Source: Lyophyllum atratum
Lineage: Eukaryota; Basidiomycota; Agaricomycetes; Agaricales; Lyophyllaceae
Length of the DNA stretch: 64,000 nt
Direction of reading: 5' to 3'
Assembly: GCA_014905825.1 (NCBI GenBank)
Contig: JACGCN010000047.1
Location: 186,001-250,000 of the forward strand
Shown: piece by piece, positions 12,340 to 24,021 of the stretch
Numbering within the stretch: position 1 is the first letter of the stretch
Layout: each line of letters begins with the position of its first letter
Translations under genes and position numbers: made by a program
Notes under the pieces: generated by a model
Told to the model about the DNA's origin: nothing
The model's database searches: none
What the model saw: only the letters and a program-made list of their open reading frames with translations

Positions 12340-14163
12340 ATCGAGGAGGACTTATAATAGTCCTAGGAGGTCCTGGGACTGGCTGGTTGACAAGAAACTC
12401 CGTGAATATCAACCACGAGAAATCATGGAGGATACTCATGTCGAGATAAGATAAGAAAGATAGTAGATAGGGTACCCGACCGGCGACGACAATCGCAAGA
12501 TATAGTAGGCTTTTCATTACCATTGGACAACGTAACGTAGCTTGTATCTTATCTGAAATGGTGGATAACCATTCAATTATGAAATTGAAATTGACTACTG
12601 GTACACAGTACGCTCCCGCAACATACAGCAATATTACTTAGTCTTGCATCATCGGGGGCAAAAACTGCGGGTCGTATCATCCAGCTTTCGAACATGGAAA
12701 ACGTCGCCGAAGAGCGATATCAAAGACATAGAAGGCCGTAGTATTGGCGCTGATAAAAAAAAAGAAAATAGTCTTTGCTTATCGAAGTCCGGATCCCAAC
12801 GGTAGGCTTTGAAATCTTCTAGAAGATATGGCAAGAAGTAAGATGGATAAGGTAGAACAAGGTGCGATGCAGCAAGCTCAGGTTTCAAAGGCGTTGAATG
12901 GACCCTGATAGGTGCATTCGCCGTTTCGCTAACCGTTGGCGCGCGTCCTCCAGTACAAGTTTTTTAACCTTCAACTCATGCGAGTGGATCATTAACGGTC
13001 CATAGCACCGTCAATGTTCGCGCAGCACATGTTGGTTAGGTGTGGTGCTAGATTAATGCAATGTATCCAATACTTGAGACAAATCAGGCGAGGGGCGGGA
13101 TGAAACTCGGGGTACTAGCCGGCGTGGACATCGCCATGTCGGAGGAAGCGTGAATGACCCCACTATAGCGACGTACGGCGGCAGCCCGTGAGCCCTCGTG
13201 AAGTAAGTTCCGTTTTTGGGGGATCCTAGGCCTTAAGCGCTGAGTTATTTTCCGCCTAGGAGTATATTTCGCAGCGCGAGTCCAGGTTTGCATCGACCCC
13301 GAGCTCGAGGGCCGAGACTCACAGGGACAGAATTTAGAAATGCCGCGGAAGCAAATTGGTAGGCGGTGGCTGTGTTTACAGATCATCCTTTCTTCCACAA
13401 CGCTGACCTCTCTCTATAAGTCCTGTCCGATGATTTTAAGTATTCACCTCCACTGGGTGACATAACTTGCCTTGGGCGCTGACGCCCAGCTACATAGAAC
13501 AAGGGATGACGAGCCTTGACGAGCTCGTTCGAATCTTTAGCATGGTGGGAGCCCTTGCTGATGGGTGTTGCGGGCAAGGTAGGAGTTTCCCCCATCAGAT
13601 CCAGATCCACAGGCGCTCAACTTCGTGTTTGACAATTTGATGAGTCGTAGCAGATTGTCTCATCAAGGCCGCGGCCCTTTCATATCCTTGTCCCCGAATT
13701 TCGCAATGAAGTGGCCCTGAGCGCTGAGCATATCTGGACAACCAAAAAATAGCTCCCTCTAGCTGAAGTCATTGCGCTGCCTTTCCGAGGTTGAGAACTA
13801 TTCGCTGATTCCTTCTATGGGATGGTCGTGATTAGGACGGTGTATGGTGGGCATGCCCATAGCCATGCTGCGCTTGCATCAGTACGTTACCCATGGGATC
13901 ATTATCATGATGCGACGGCTGGAGCAGCCCGATCGATGTTGTGTTTCCATGCCATTTCAAGAGGCGATGTTCCCCGGCATATAAATACTAGGATGCCTCC
14001 ACCAAATTTCCCTCAGCAGCTGGTCTCTCACTCGCTCGACAACTCAAATCGGTGCTGGTCGCCACATCCTCTCAACTCTACTACTCATCTACCCACTTGA
14101 CTCGTTCATCTTTGAACTTTACGACTTCTTCACCCCTTCAAACACTTAATCCACTCAATCATC
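12340..14163. other. Long intergenic region (1.8 kb)
   Basis: No supported gene. Short minus-strand frames at 12649-12888 and 13084-13610 show no domain or splice support. A TATA-like element (ATATAAAT, about 13979) lies near 180 nt upstream of the secreted-protein gene and is its probable promoter. Confidence 0.4.
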
Positions 14164-15714
14164 ATGCACGCTACCTCCGCTGTCGCTCTCGCCGTCGTTG
14201 CTCTCAATGCCGCTTCTACCCTGGCCATTCCTATGGGGTACGTTCTCATGCCTCGAAGTATTCGTTCAATCTAATCCCATGATTTCTAGACCCATCGGTG
14301 AAGGCATGGAAGCCCGCTCTATCTTCGGGCGTGCACCCACCAAGCCGGCTGCCGCTGACCCCAAGGCTGTCGCGGATCCCAAAGCCAGCCCCGCCGCGCA
14401 TGCTGGCTCACATGAGAAGGCTGCCGCCAACGGTTCTGCCACAACGATCACAGTGACTCTTCACCCCCGCCCAACCGCTTGCAAAGCCGGCGAGACCCCC
14501 TCCGTCAAGCACAAGTCTAAGCATAGCAAGCAGGGAACGCACGAGAAGGCCGGCGCAGAGGGATCCGAGCACACTGGCAGCAAGAAGGCCGCTCCCGCTC
14601 AGGCTGTCGCTGCCCGTTCCGCCGGCGCTTCACCCACGCCCAGCGGCAGCAAGGACGCCGCCGCCGCCGGTGCCGCCCACACCCCTACTCCCCACCATGG
14701 TAACCACAAGGATACTTCCCACAAGGCCGGCGCCGTGTTCTCCACCAACACCCATGTTGGTAAGGACCACAAGACGACTGTCCGCGAGTTCGTCAAGGCT
14801 ACCTCGACACACTGTTTCGCCCCGACTGGGAGCCCTAACGCCAAGGGCGGTGCACACAAGAGTGAGAAGGTCACCGACGCTGCGCACAAGAGCGAGAAGG
14901 TCACCGACGCTGCACACAAGAGCGAGAAGGCTACCGAAAAGACCCCCGCCAAGGTCGTTCGTCGTTCCGCAGGTGCTACTACGTGCGTACCGATTTTCCT
15001 TTCACACTTTGACCTGTGTACTAATTGATGCTTTATCAGCCCAACCCCTACGGATAAGACACACCCAGGCAAAGCACACGAGAAGGCTGCCGCCAACGGT
15101 TCTGCAACCACCGTAACCGTAACCGTGACACCCCGCCCCACCGCCTGCAAGGCCGGCGAGACCCCCTCCGTCAAGCACAAATCCAAGGGTCACAAGCATG
15201 GAACGCATGAGAAGACCGGCGCAGAGGGATCCGAGCACACTGGCAGCAAGAAGGCCGCTCCCGCTCAGGCCGTCGTTGCCCGTTCCGCCGGCGCTTCTCC
15301 CACTCACAGCAGCAAAGACGCCGCTTCCAATGCTGCCCCCACACCCGCTGCTCACCATGGCAACCACAAGGATGGTTCTCACAAGGCCGGCGCCGTGTTC
15401 TCCACCAACACCCATGTTGGCAAGGACTCGAAGACGACTGTTCGTGAGTTCGTCAAGGCTACCTCGACCCACTGCTTCGCCCCTACCGCCAGTCCCAACG
15501 CCAAGGGCGGGGCACACAAGAGCGAGAAGACTACCGATTCCACCACTCACAAGAACGGTAGCCCGGCTCCTGTTAAGGGCAAGACTGACACCAAGCTCGT
15601 GGCTCGTGCTGTCGATCTCCTTGAGTGAGTCCTACTTGCTTGACCTTGGACAGCATCGATACTGATACATTCCGTCTCAGGCGCTACTTCAGCGAGCTCG
15701 ATGAGCTTGATTAA
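14164..15714 (+). CDS. Secreted Lys/His/Ala-rich protein made of a large internal duplication
   Basis: Probable cell-wall or secreted protein of unknown function. The start at 14164 gives a signal peptide (MHATSAVALAVVALNAAS, cleavage likely after STLA). Four exons: 14164-14237, 14290-14982, 15040-15624 and 15681-15714, all with consistent GT-AG phases. Residues 60-220 and 260-420 (approximate) are two copies of the same module. Each carries ITVT/VTVTVTPRPTACKAGETP, SVKHKSK, HEK[AT]GAEGSEHTGSKKAAPA, AGAVFSTNTHVGKD and TTVREFVKATSTHCFAP. The first module also has three tandem 10-residue units (HKSEKVTDAA). Possible Kex2-like sites (VVRRSAG, repeated AR-SAGASP) precede the modules. Each module carries two cysteines (TACKAG, THCFAP). 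The C-terminus is acidic (RYFSELDELD). No enzyme domain is seen. The protein is very basic and His-rich, so metal or polyanion binding is conceivable but untested. Confidence 0.8.
14862..14931 (+). repeat. 30-bp coding minisatellite (three units)
   Basis: Three near-identical 30-nt units encode HKSEKVTDAA-type decapeptides in the secreted protein. The units remain in frame, so copy-number changes would not break the gene. Confidence 0.7.
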
Positions 15715-16362
15715 ATGTTGAAGCATCGTAATGTTCATATAATGTCTAGTAGCTTTTTAATGAGTTGTAAAACCTGTAGTTATAGTTTGGATGTGGCAAT
15801 TTGAAACTGGTTTTTCGAATTCATTTTCGCGTGATTGAGTGCTATGTGGGACGCAGATCTTCCTTCGACGAACTGACATCGAAACTCCAGTATTAACTAT
15901 TCCATATTCAACCATGCATGCGATTAAAGAGGCTATAATTACTTCCATACAGAGGCTTTCTCGAGTCCGAGGAAGGCAGATGCAAACATGTACGTATCAG
16001 TACTTACAGGCCCCCAGGGCACACATATACCACAGCAGCACCGAATCATAAAACGACATACAAAGACAGGGTACAGCCTGAATCTATACTCAAGGGGGGA
16101 GTGGGGAGAATCAGGATAACGACGGGGACTAGTATGATAGGTGAGAGACACAGAGGGGGGAAAGCAGGTAGAGAGGACCGTTCAGCAGAGGAAGGGAGGA
16201 AAAATAAATCAAGAAAGGTACAGAGGGACAAACACGACTGACACACAACATAGCTCCACCCCACCCAACCCAACCATCCACAGCGAAAGGAAAGAAAACA
16301 AGGCAAAGAACCCGCGTGCTTTTTAGGTTGCTGCCACGCCCACACACACCCGAACCCACCCA

Positions 16363-18347
16363 TCATTTCCCGTTCTCCTTCCCCAACCTCGATGAGCCCG
16401 CGCTCCCGTTCGGCTGATACATATACGGGTGCGTCGTCGTCGACGGCGGCTTCAACGAGGCCGACGCATCCTGATTCGGGCGTGCCCGGTAGTAGCTCGT
16501 CCTCTGCGGCTCCTGGCCGCCCGCGCTCGTCGCCGCAAGCACCGGCGACGTCGTGTTCACCGCCATAGTGGGCATCGGCCAGGGCAGACCCGAGCCGGTG
16601 GCTTTCGGTGCGGGGCGTTGCTGGTTTTGGAGGGCGGGGGAGGCGGCGGGTGTGGATGCAGTTTGGCTGTGGGCGGGGGAGGCGGAGGGGGCGTGGGATG
16701 CGGCGGCGGTGGTGGGAGGAGGGTTTGTCGTGCTTGCGTGTGCGTGTGCGTTGGTGGGGGTGGGTGGGACGGAGGGGCTTGCGGCGTCGCTGGTGTTGGG
16801 TTCGTTCTCGCGCCGTCGTTTTACGCCCCGTGAGGAACTCTCTTTTAGACCGAGCGAGGTCGCTTTGATGAGGATCTGGTGTCTGTGGGATGTATCGAAT
16901 AGTCAGTTGGTGTATTTACTACGCGTCACGCAGTAAAGGCAGCATTGACCTTGTCCGGCCGTTACCCCACTGGTGCACGACCCAGTCCCACTCCATCTCG
17001 CCCCCGGTGCCAACAGCCCGGCTGTCCTCCGCCAGTTTCTTCAACCGCTCAGTCTCTTCATCCGACCACGCGCCCTGGTTTCCCCCCGCGCCTGTAGATG
17101 CTGTGATAACAGTTGCTGTCGCCACTGAATTCGCGGCCCCCGAGCTCGACGATGCCTCCGGCTGAGCAGGTTGCGTCGGTGCTGGCTGCGATTGCGCAGG
17201 TGGCTGCGCCTGACCCGACTGCTGCGGTTGCGTATAGTAGGATCCCGGGGTGGCGACATACGAGTACTGGTAGTATGATGTCGTTGGGTACTGGCCTGGA
17301 GGGGCGTACATAGAGTATTGCGTATGGGGGTAGCCCCCCGTCTGGGAAGGCTGCAGGGGCATGACAAATGTCCCGGGGTTGGAGATGACGGTGCTGGGGG
17401 TGCTTGATTTGCTTGCGGAGATTGATGGGGGGACGGGGGCGGAGGCTGAGGCGACGGGCTGGGTTTGCACGGGCTGGTATAGCGTGGGTGTGACAGAGTA
17501 GATCGGTGGTGGGGGTGTTGAGATCAGCTGAGAAGGATTGGCAAGCTTGGGCGCGTTAAGCTAGTGCTGATTGTGAGAGGACGAGAAGCTCACCAGCGTG
17601 TCGCAAATGCGTTTTGCTTCACCGAGCATGATCAAAGGGTCAACTTTGTTTGCTGGCCCCATCTGATAACATTGTGCTATGACGAGTGGCCGGGTTCCTT
17701 TCTGGATTATCAGATTGTCAAAAATAAGGTTGCGGGGGCCAGGTATCGAATGACATACAACGAGTTCTTCGGCAGCACCGTAGAATTCCGCACACAGGTT
17801 CAGCACTCGCCATTGGAACTCATAGTACTGTTGGTTATGAGCGTTGACATCGGGGTGCTGTGGTGGCGTAACCCCAGCATAGAAATTGGCTTCCTGCTTG
17901 GAAGCTGCTTGGCCGACGCGAGGTTTCCTATTTTTGGATCCGCGCGGTCGACCAGGCCGGCGCTTCCGCTCTTGCGAGTCGTCCTGCTGGTGTTGCATCG
18001 GTGCCGTTCGTGCATCCGTACTTAATAGCACCCAACCATACACATTAGTCCACAGTGATTGAATCGGACGTCTCGTTCCGAATTGCAGGATGTACACACC
18101 CAGTTGGCTTTGTTCGAGGCGAGGAGGGATTGCTCCCTTGGCCCTCGGGTTCCTGTCGACTTAATTGCTCTTCTACAAGGCCCTCATCGTCGCCGTCTTC
18201 CTCTTCCTCCTCCTCCTCTTCGCGATGTGTGCTTTGCATAGGCACTACTTTCGAGTTAAACATACCGGTCGAGGTGTAGGGCTGAGCTTGGGCCTGCGGT
18301 GGATGCAGGGCATGCGAGAGTGGCTGGTAATGTTGGGGATTGTCCAT
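16363..18347 (-). CDS. AT-hook and Myb/SANT-like nuclear protein
   Basis: Probable chromatin or transcription regulator. The start at 18347 gives MDNPQHYQPLSHALHPPQ and a run of acidic residues (EEEEEEEEDGDDEG). An intron then joins an AT-hook (KRRPGRPRGSKNRKPR), which should bind the minor groove of AT-rich DNA. A region of about 80 residues (YYEFQWRVLNLCAEFYGAA, then LIMLGEAKRICDTL) may be a helical domain. A Gln/Pro/Tyr-rich linker (YSMYAPPGQYPTTSYYQYSY) precedes a Myb/SANT-like segment: GAWSDEETERLKKLAED, WDWVVHQWGNGRTRHQIL. The tail is Pro/Ala/Ser-rich, with VKRRREN as a possible nuclear localisation signal, and ends SSRLGKENGK. About five exons; splice phases agree across each join I checked. 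AT-hook plus Myb-like order is clear; the target genes are unknown. Confidence 0.75.
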
Positions 18348-19161
18348 GAAGTGTGGGCAGGACTTAGGAAACGCTGTTTAGCCTCGGGCCTGGTAACCGT
18401 GGACGGGCGCGGGCAGGAATCGACAGTGAAATTTGGCTGATATGTCGCTGGTCACGATGGGCGACTACCTAGATGGCAGCCTGTTAGCTCTGCATTGATA
18501 GCAGGACTGCATGCTATGTTTCCGAACCCTTTCAAGCGTAAATTGTATATCGTACCCCTGATAAAGCTTTATTGGTCTGTGACGGAATAAAATAAGACGT
18601 TTCGCTTGAGAACACGAACCTGTTTCCACCGAAATTCTAACAAGGTAGTCTGGACTGCTTTTGCTGATTTTGGGCCCCGATATATGTCTATGATTTTTTA
18701 CCGGTATGAATGATAGGCGTATAACAGGATATCGGCCACAAGAAACGATGGAGCCTGCTTGCTGGAGAATCCAGTGTCAGGTGTGTGGGAATCTTTGAGA
18801 ATCAACGCAACATCATGGATGTCACAAATCGAAATCACATCGTGACACCCCGATGATGGACCGTCCAGCTGATCGCAAATTCCTTGTGCTATCACTCATG
18901 GCAGAGACGACTTGAATTTACTGTATTCCTTCTGCCTCCCTGGCATTCATTCCACGAAAGAAATGCTCGCGGCAGCAGAATATTTGTTCTTGCTTATTTT
19001 CGAGGTCTCGGGGAACTCCGCAGTCCCAAAGAGTCTATTACGATCGAGCGACACCGATCGACCGCCGCGGCCTCAGAGTCAATGACCTCAACACCTAGTA
19101 GTATCAGTTTGTCTCGGTACCATTTCCTGCTTTCTTTCCTTCCACCACGACCGTGAACACC
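18348..19161. other. Intergenic region between divergent genes
   Basis: Lies between the minus-strand AT-hook gene and the plus-strand DUF1295 gene, and should contain both promoters. No gene or repeat seen. Confidence 0.5.
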
Positions 19162-20356
19162 ATGACCGTCTTCTCCCGCCTCATCCCTACTCTCGCTAGC
19201 GCGTACGGACTGCAAACTGGTATGTTTCGATGTGAACGCGCATACATGCTCATTGAATTGGCTTCAGTTCTCGCCGCCATCTTCGTACCACAGCAGAATG
19301 AAAAGTACTACGACCTAGGAGGAGCTCTCGGCTTCCTTTCAACTACATTCTTCTCCCTGTACTACCCAGCGCTCAAAGCCAAGTTCTATGACGGCGTTCC
19401 CGGCGCGCTTCCGCGTCTTACCTCTTTCGCACCTCGGCAGCTGTTATTGAGCGCTGCTCTGGGTATCTGGAGCGTACGACTCGGCTCTTTTTTGGCTCAC
19501 GTGAATATTCCAGAGATTTACTGCCCGTCAAACGGTTATTTACGCCCTTTCTGATTTAGAGAGCCATCAGAGCTGGAGGCGATTCGCGTTTCGACGAAAT
19601 CAAGACGCAACCCGGCAAGTTCGCCTGTTTTTGGATTGCTCAAGGTATGTCTTCTACTTAGACGCATCGGAAACGCTTTTACAGTGATCCATAAAAGCTA
19701 CATGGATCAGCCTCGTGGGTCTCCCCGTCTACCTCTGCAACACGCTGCCTCCTAGTCTCCACCCCGCGCTCACTATACGTGACTACGCTGCCGTTGGTCT
19801 CTTCGCCGCATCATTCCTCTTCGAGGTCATCGCGGACCGTCAGAAATCCGCCTGGAGACAAGCGCAGAATAAGAAGCATCATGACGATAAATTTATCACC
19901 AGCGGGCTTTGGAGCATTAGTAGGCACCCTAAGTACGCATACATCTGCTCTTATCTTGGTTCTCACATACTAATATCGGCCCAGCTATGTGGGCGAGGTC
20001 GGCATCTGGACTGCAATCTGGGCACTGTCAACCCCGTCGCTGCAAACGGCTCACTTCCCGCGGGGCACCGTGGCCCTTGCCGCGTTGAGCCCACTATTCA
20101 CATGGTTTCTCGTGCGCAATGTATGTCATCTTTTCGAGATCTCGTTATGGACATTGTCATCGACCTCACAACGCGGCAGCTCTCGGGCGTACCACCTCTC
20201 GAGAAATCTGGGGACAAGAAGTTCGGCGACGATCCCAAGTGGCAACACTATAAGAGGTTTGTTTTACTTTTTTTCAGACTTTACAATGTTCCCGTGGGTG
20301 ACATTGTTTCCTATAGGACTGTCCCGATTTTCTGGCCTTGGGGATCGTACAACTAA
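19162..20356 (+). CDS. DUF1295 (steroid 5-alpha-reductase-like) membrane protein
   Basis: Integral membrane protein of the DUF1295/steroid 5-alpha-reductase superfamily, probably in the ER. The true start is the ATG at 19162 (MTVFSRLIPTLASAYG). About six exons; joins checked by phase include LQT|VLAAIFVP, WIAQ|ATWISLVGLP, SRHP|NYVGEVGIWT and QHYKR|TVPIFWPWG. Several hydrophobic segments are visible (GALGFLSTTFFSLYYP, LLLSAALGIWSVRLGSF, DYAAVGLFAASFLFEV). The family core is FITSGLWSISRHPNYVGE followed by a hydrophobic helix and a C-terminal W-x-H-Y-K-R. SRHPNY-x-GE is the conserved motif of this fold, linked in relatives to NADPH-dependent reduction or methyl transfer. Length (about 320 residues) is normal. 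The substrate is unknown. Confidence 0.85.
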
Positions 20357-21138
20357 GCTCTCCCGAGAAGCAAATATCAGCCCCGCCTTCTTGTAACATC
20401 CAGGCTCTGTAATCCCTTTCTTCCGCAACCGCGCATGTAAAAACTAGACATCCGATGCTCATTCGCCTTGTACTCTACGCCGTGATGCTAGACTCCTGGC
20501 AATCCACGAACTCCAATACCAATGAACCGATGTAAGGGAAGTGTTTTTCGAGTGGCGTACTTTGAATGACCTCCTGCGTTCTCGGAAGGAAGACACGTAA
20601 CGGGACCATGCACTGCGGAATCCGGGCCTGAACTGAGTATTTGCAATACATGGTCGTTCTCACCTCGCCGAGCGCAAACTTAGACCGTCACGCAATTGCA
20701 CACGCCACGCGACTCTAGCAATGATTGGCGTCATATGGAAATTGTCCGGTCATCGAAAAGTCAGCTCAAGGCAGGGTTCTGTCTGGTTTCACGCATTTAA
20801 CGCAGAAGTTCAGCATGAATCTGGTGCTCCTACTGGTATTCGATACGTGGGTTATCGCGCAATTGCTCTACCCAGGATGAAATGAGGAAATGCACAAGTC
20901 AGACGCGAAGAGGGATATCGATAAATTAAAACAGAGACTAGATCATCACGGTGCCTCTCGCTAGATGTCGTAGTTCCTTCTATTTGACGCGTCAGACCGT
21001 AAACCCTAGTTGGCAAGGTTGATCGACAAGCAGAAAGCGTTTACATTTGCTGGAAAAGTCTATGTAGCTCGATAGGCTCGGATGCTATAGCTTCGTGTAC
21101 TAAGTTGCTCCTCCGATACGCCCGCGGTCTTGATTGGA
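20357..21138. other. Intergenic region, nothing recognised
   Basis: Lies between two convergent genes. No supported open frame, RNA or repeat. Confidence 0.5.
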
Positions 21139-22253
21139 CTATACATTCGTCAAGAAATCACCAACTACCTTCATGTACCTCTCCCTCTCCTCGAAGAACG
21201 GAACGTGCGAGCTGTTCGCGAACTGCACCCATCTCACTCTGGGCACGCTTTTGAAGAACGGAAGCATGCAAACGTCCTGGGCTTCGTCGAAGACCGAGTT
21301 CATCATCAAAGTGGGTACTTTGATGTTAGGAAGTATGTCGACGATGGTCCAATTCTTCAAAGTGCCAGTGATAGTGAATTCCGAAGGACCTTGCCTACCA
21401 AAGAAAGGAGATGGTACGTTAGTTAGATGGGAGGTAAACGTTCTGCTGAGGATACAACTAACATGGTTTGATAAACGGTCGGATCCTCTCCCATCGCCGC
21501 AAATGACGCGGTGAGATCTGCGGGCCACGGGTCCAGCCTGCACACATGCTGCTTATAAAAGACGTCCATCGCCTCCTGATACTCAGGCGCATCCGTGGTG
21601 CCGTCCGCCTCGTGCTCTTTAATGACGTCCTGCAAATTCTGTGGAAGCTGCTTCACCAACCCCGCCGTGCTCTCCTCCCACAGCGCCATAGACGCAGGTG
21701 TGTCGGTGACGATGAGGTGCTTCAGGCCGGGGGGTTGCCTCGCCGCAGCGAAGTTTCCACCGAGCATGCCGCCCCACGAGTGGCCGACGAGGTCGTAATT
21801 CCCGCTGATGCCGAAGTGTTTGAGGAGGTTCTCGAGCTCGTCCATGAAGAGTTCGACGGTCCAGAACTCCTTGGGCGCATCTTTGCGATGTGTGGATTGG
21901 CCGCCGCCGATCTGGTCGTAGAGGATGACGGGGATGCCATGGGATGCGAAGAGGTCGGTGTGGGGAGTCATGTAGTCATGGGAGACGCCGGGGCCACCGT
22001 GGAGGGCGATGAGCGGACGCACGCCGGGGGCGACCTTATTGAGGTTGCCAACGACTTTGTACCATGTCTGATATGTAGCTCCCTGATAGTGGAAATCGAT
22101 CTTGCCTGTGGATGTAGATGAAGCCATGGCGTACGTCCAGAGCTTGATGAATGGGCTAAATAGCAGGCTGGGCATCAGCACGATGCGCGTTAGAGAGGGC
22201 ATAAAGAGCGATTTCTGATGTGGTATTTGTTCCGCTTTCCCTTCTTCGAACAC
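21139..22253 (-). CDS. Proline iminopeptidase-like alpha/beta hydrolase (copy 1)
   Basis: Serine hydrolase of the prolyl aminopeptidase/L-amino-acid amidase type, which in this family removes N-terminal residues or acts on small amides. The longest frame starts at 22253; the Met at about 22202 (MPSLTRIVLMPSLLFSPF) is an alternative and would begin a membrane anchor or signal. Visible signatures are the oxyanion region LIALHGGPGVSHDYM, nucleophile elbow GHSWGGMLGG (Ser), acid region NSVFDEAQD and catalytic His in ANSSHVPFFEERERYMKVV. One intron after DPTVYQTM (GTTAGT to TTGGTAG). Length is normal, about 330 residues. The paralog at 27008-28037 shares the intron position. Nearby UstYa and precursor-peptide genes make a peptide-trimming role attractive, but that is inference. 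Confidence 0.85.
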
Positions 22254-22993
22254 TCGTATGCTTTCATATGTACGCGATGCACATGGCTACTGCTGTCTAT
22301 CTAGGTTCGATCAACACTAGGAGTTTCTGGCATTGGAACTTCGAAGGCAGTACCATGACAAATCCGAGTGTCAAATGATTAGACATCTTGCCATTTGTAG
22401 GGAGGGTCCCTCCAGATGTGGGATACGAAGCGTTTCTTTGATGAACCAACTGCAAGAAGTGAAAGCGACTTCGGCCATGCGCGCGAGTGGCCGCGGCGAG
22501 GGTGCACGTTGGGCCCTGTCCGAAGAACGGTTCTTGATCCCCGTGTAGAGCCAGTGTGAATATGAGCACAATATGAGCAGCATCCTCAGCAGATGCCGGA
22601 GTTTACTAGCAATCGTATGACATGATGGTAGAACTCGAAGTATACGATGCTTCGCCGGGCATCTCCGGGAGGTTGTCGCTATCTTCTTCCTGCCTTCGCA
22701 CATTTTGTCAGATTCCAGTTCGAACCCCATTTCATCAGGCATTCGGGTGAGACTAGATCTCTTTGGCGGCATCTGTAGTAACCGCCCAGTTTTTCGTAGA
22801 AAGTGGCGATCATCGATGCCCATGTCGAGTTGGAGAATGATACGTCAACTTCTCCAGATAACCCCGGCCGCATCTTGGGCTTATCTTTCTTGCTTCTTGC
22901 TGTACTTTGATCATGAGATGATAACACTTCAAACTCGGGCACACAAGTGAAAGACTACTGCATCAGCACAGCTGAGTCTCGCGCTGCAACGGG

Positions 22994-23617
22994 ATGTCTA
23001 CGACTCGAAATGTCTTCGCGTTTGTGCTCATACTAGCGAGCACGTTGAATCTCCTGCTCGTCATCTTGCGGGTGGCGCGCCCCTCCGGGACTTCGGACAT
23101 TCACAGTAAGATCCAAGTGTATAGTCTCTACGGATCGATGTTGATATCTGCCCCAGCTTGGCGGGGTCACGACTACCCCGAGTTCCTCCCCCTCCATACT
23201 ACCGAACCCGAGCTCGTGCACCTCAGGGTAGAGGAAAGCAATGCCTATCCTCTGCTCGGAAACGATTCTGACACCAATTGGTTCTCGCTCACGTCGGCAG
23301 GGTGGGGCTACACGCACCTTGGGCCTGAGGACCGCACCTTCATGGTCACGATCTTCCATGAAATGCATTGCATGAGAATGCTGAACTTCGCACTGGGGGA
23401 TTCAGCGAGCACCGAGCATGTCCATCATTGCTTGAACTACCTCCGCCAAGCAACGCTCTGCTCATTGGATTTGACGCTCGAGCCAGGTGACTTCGCTACT
23501 CGCAACTTCGAGACAGACAGGGTCGGGGCTTTGCATACATGCCGAGATTGGAGTGCAGCGTATGATATTATGGAAGAGCGGTGGGATGACTGGCTCAGGC
23601 GTAAAGGTCTTGCTTGA
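22994..23617 (+). CDS. UstYa-family (DUF3328) oxidative cyclase-like protein 1
   Basis: Type II membrane protein of the UstYa family; ascomycete members carry out oxidative cyclisation or modification of RiPP and other peptides. The N-terminal anchor is VFAFVLILASTLNLLLVILR. Both copper-motif regions are intact: HEMHC (FHEMHCMRMLNF) and HVHHC (HVHHCLNYLRQ), followed by HTCRDWSAAYDIMEERW. A canonical intron (GTAAGA at 23106 to CCCCAG at 23156, 51 nt) can be removed, giving SDIHTWRGHDYPEFLP. It has no stop and is a multiple of three, so an unspliced mRNA also codes for protein (207 aa unspliced, 190 spliced). The spliced form fits better, because family members have a Trp/Tyr-rich segment right after the anchor. 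Confidence 0.85.
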   Translation: MSTTRNVFAFVLILASTLNLLLVILRVARPSGTSDIHSKIQVYSLYGSMLISAPAWRGHDYPEFLPLHTTEPELVHLRVEESNAYPLLGNDSDTNWFSLTSAGWGYTHLGPEDRTFMVTIFHEMHCMRMLNFALGDSASTEHVHHCLNYLRQATLCSLDLTLEPGDFATRNFETDRVGALHTCRDWSAAYDIMEERWDDWLRRKGLA

Positions 23618-24021
23618 CTTTCTTAGTTACTGACATTTCGGAGCGTGTTATACTTCTGACACCCGAAATGATTTTGAGCTTTGCGACTCTGACCTAGTAA
23701 TGCAAAGACATTGAGAACAGCACGCTGTTCGTTTCTCTCGGACGTGTGTCTTGAGATTCAGCAATATTTACACTGCGGCTGGAGGTCTTCTCCGGTCCAG
23801 TGTCCCTATCGCGATGATTTAACGTCGATCGTTTCATAAATATCCTCCTGGTAATATATAAATGGAATGAGATGATGATCGAGGACCAGATAAAATGTTC
23901 CCTATGAGTCCCACAGAATGATCTACCCAAAAAAAATGAAGCTACCAGAGAAACCGAGGGCCGACATATCATGATATAAACGAACCAATCCGAGCCCGCG
24001 CAATTTAGTAATAAATAACAA

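Noticed and set aside
16429..16936. Plus-strand Gly/Arg/Val-rich frames
   Set aside because: Antisense of the Pro/Ala/Ser-rich tail of the AT-hook/Myb gene; no domain, and composition is fully explained by the other strand.
21546..22121. 191-residue plus-strand frame
   Set aside because: Exact antisense shadow of the alpha/beta hydrolase copy 1, whose catalytic motifs are clear.
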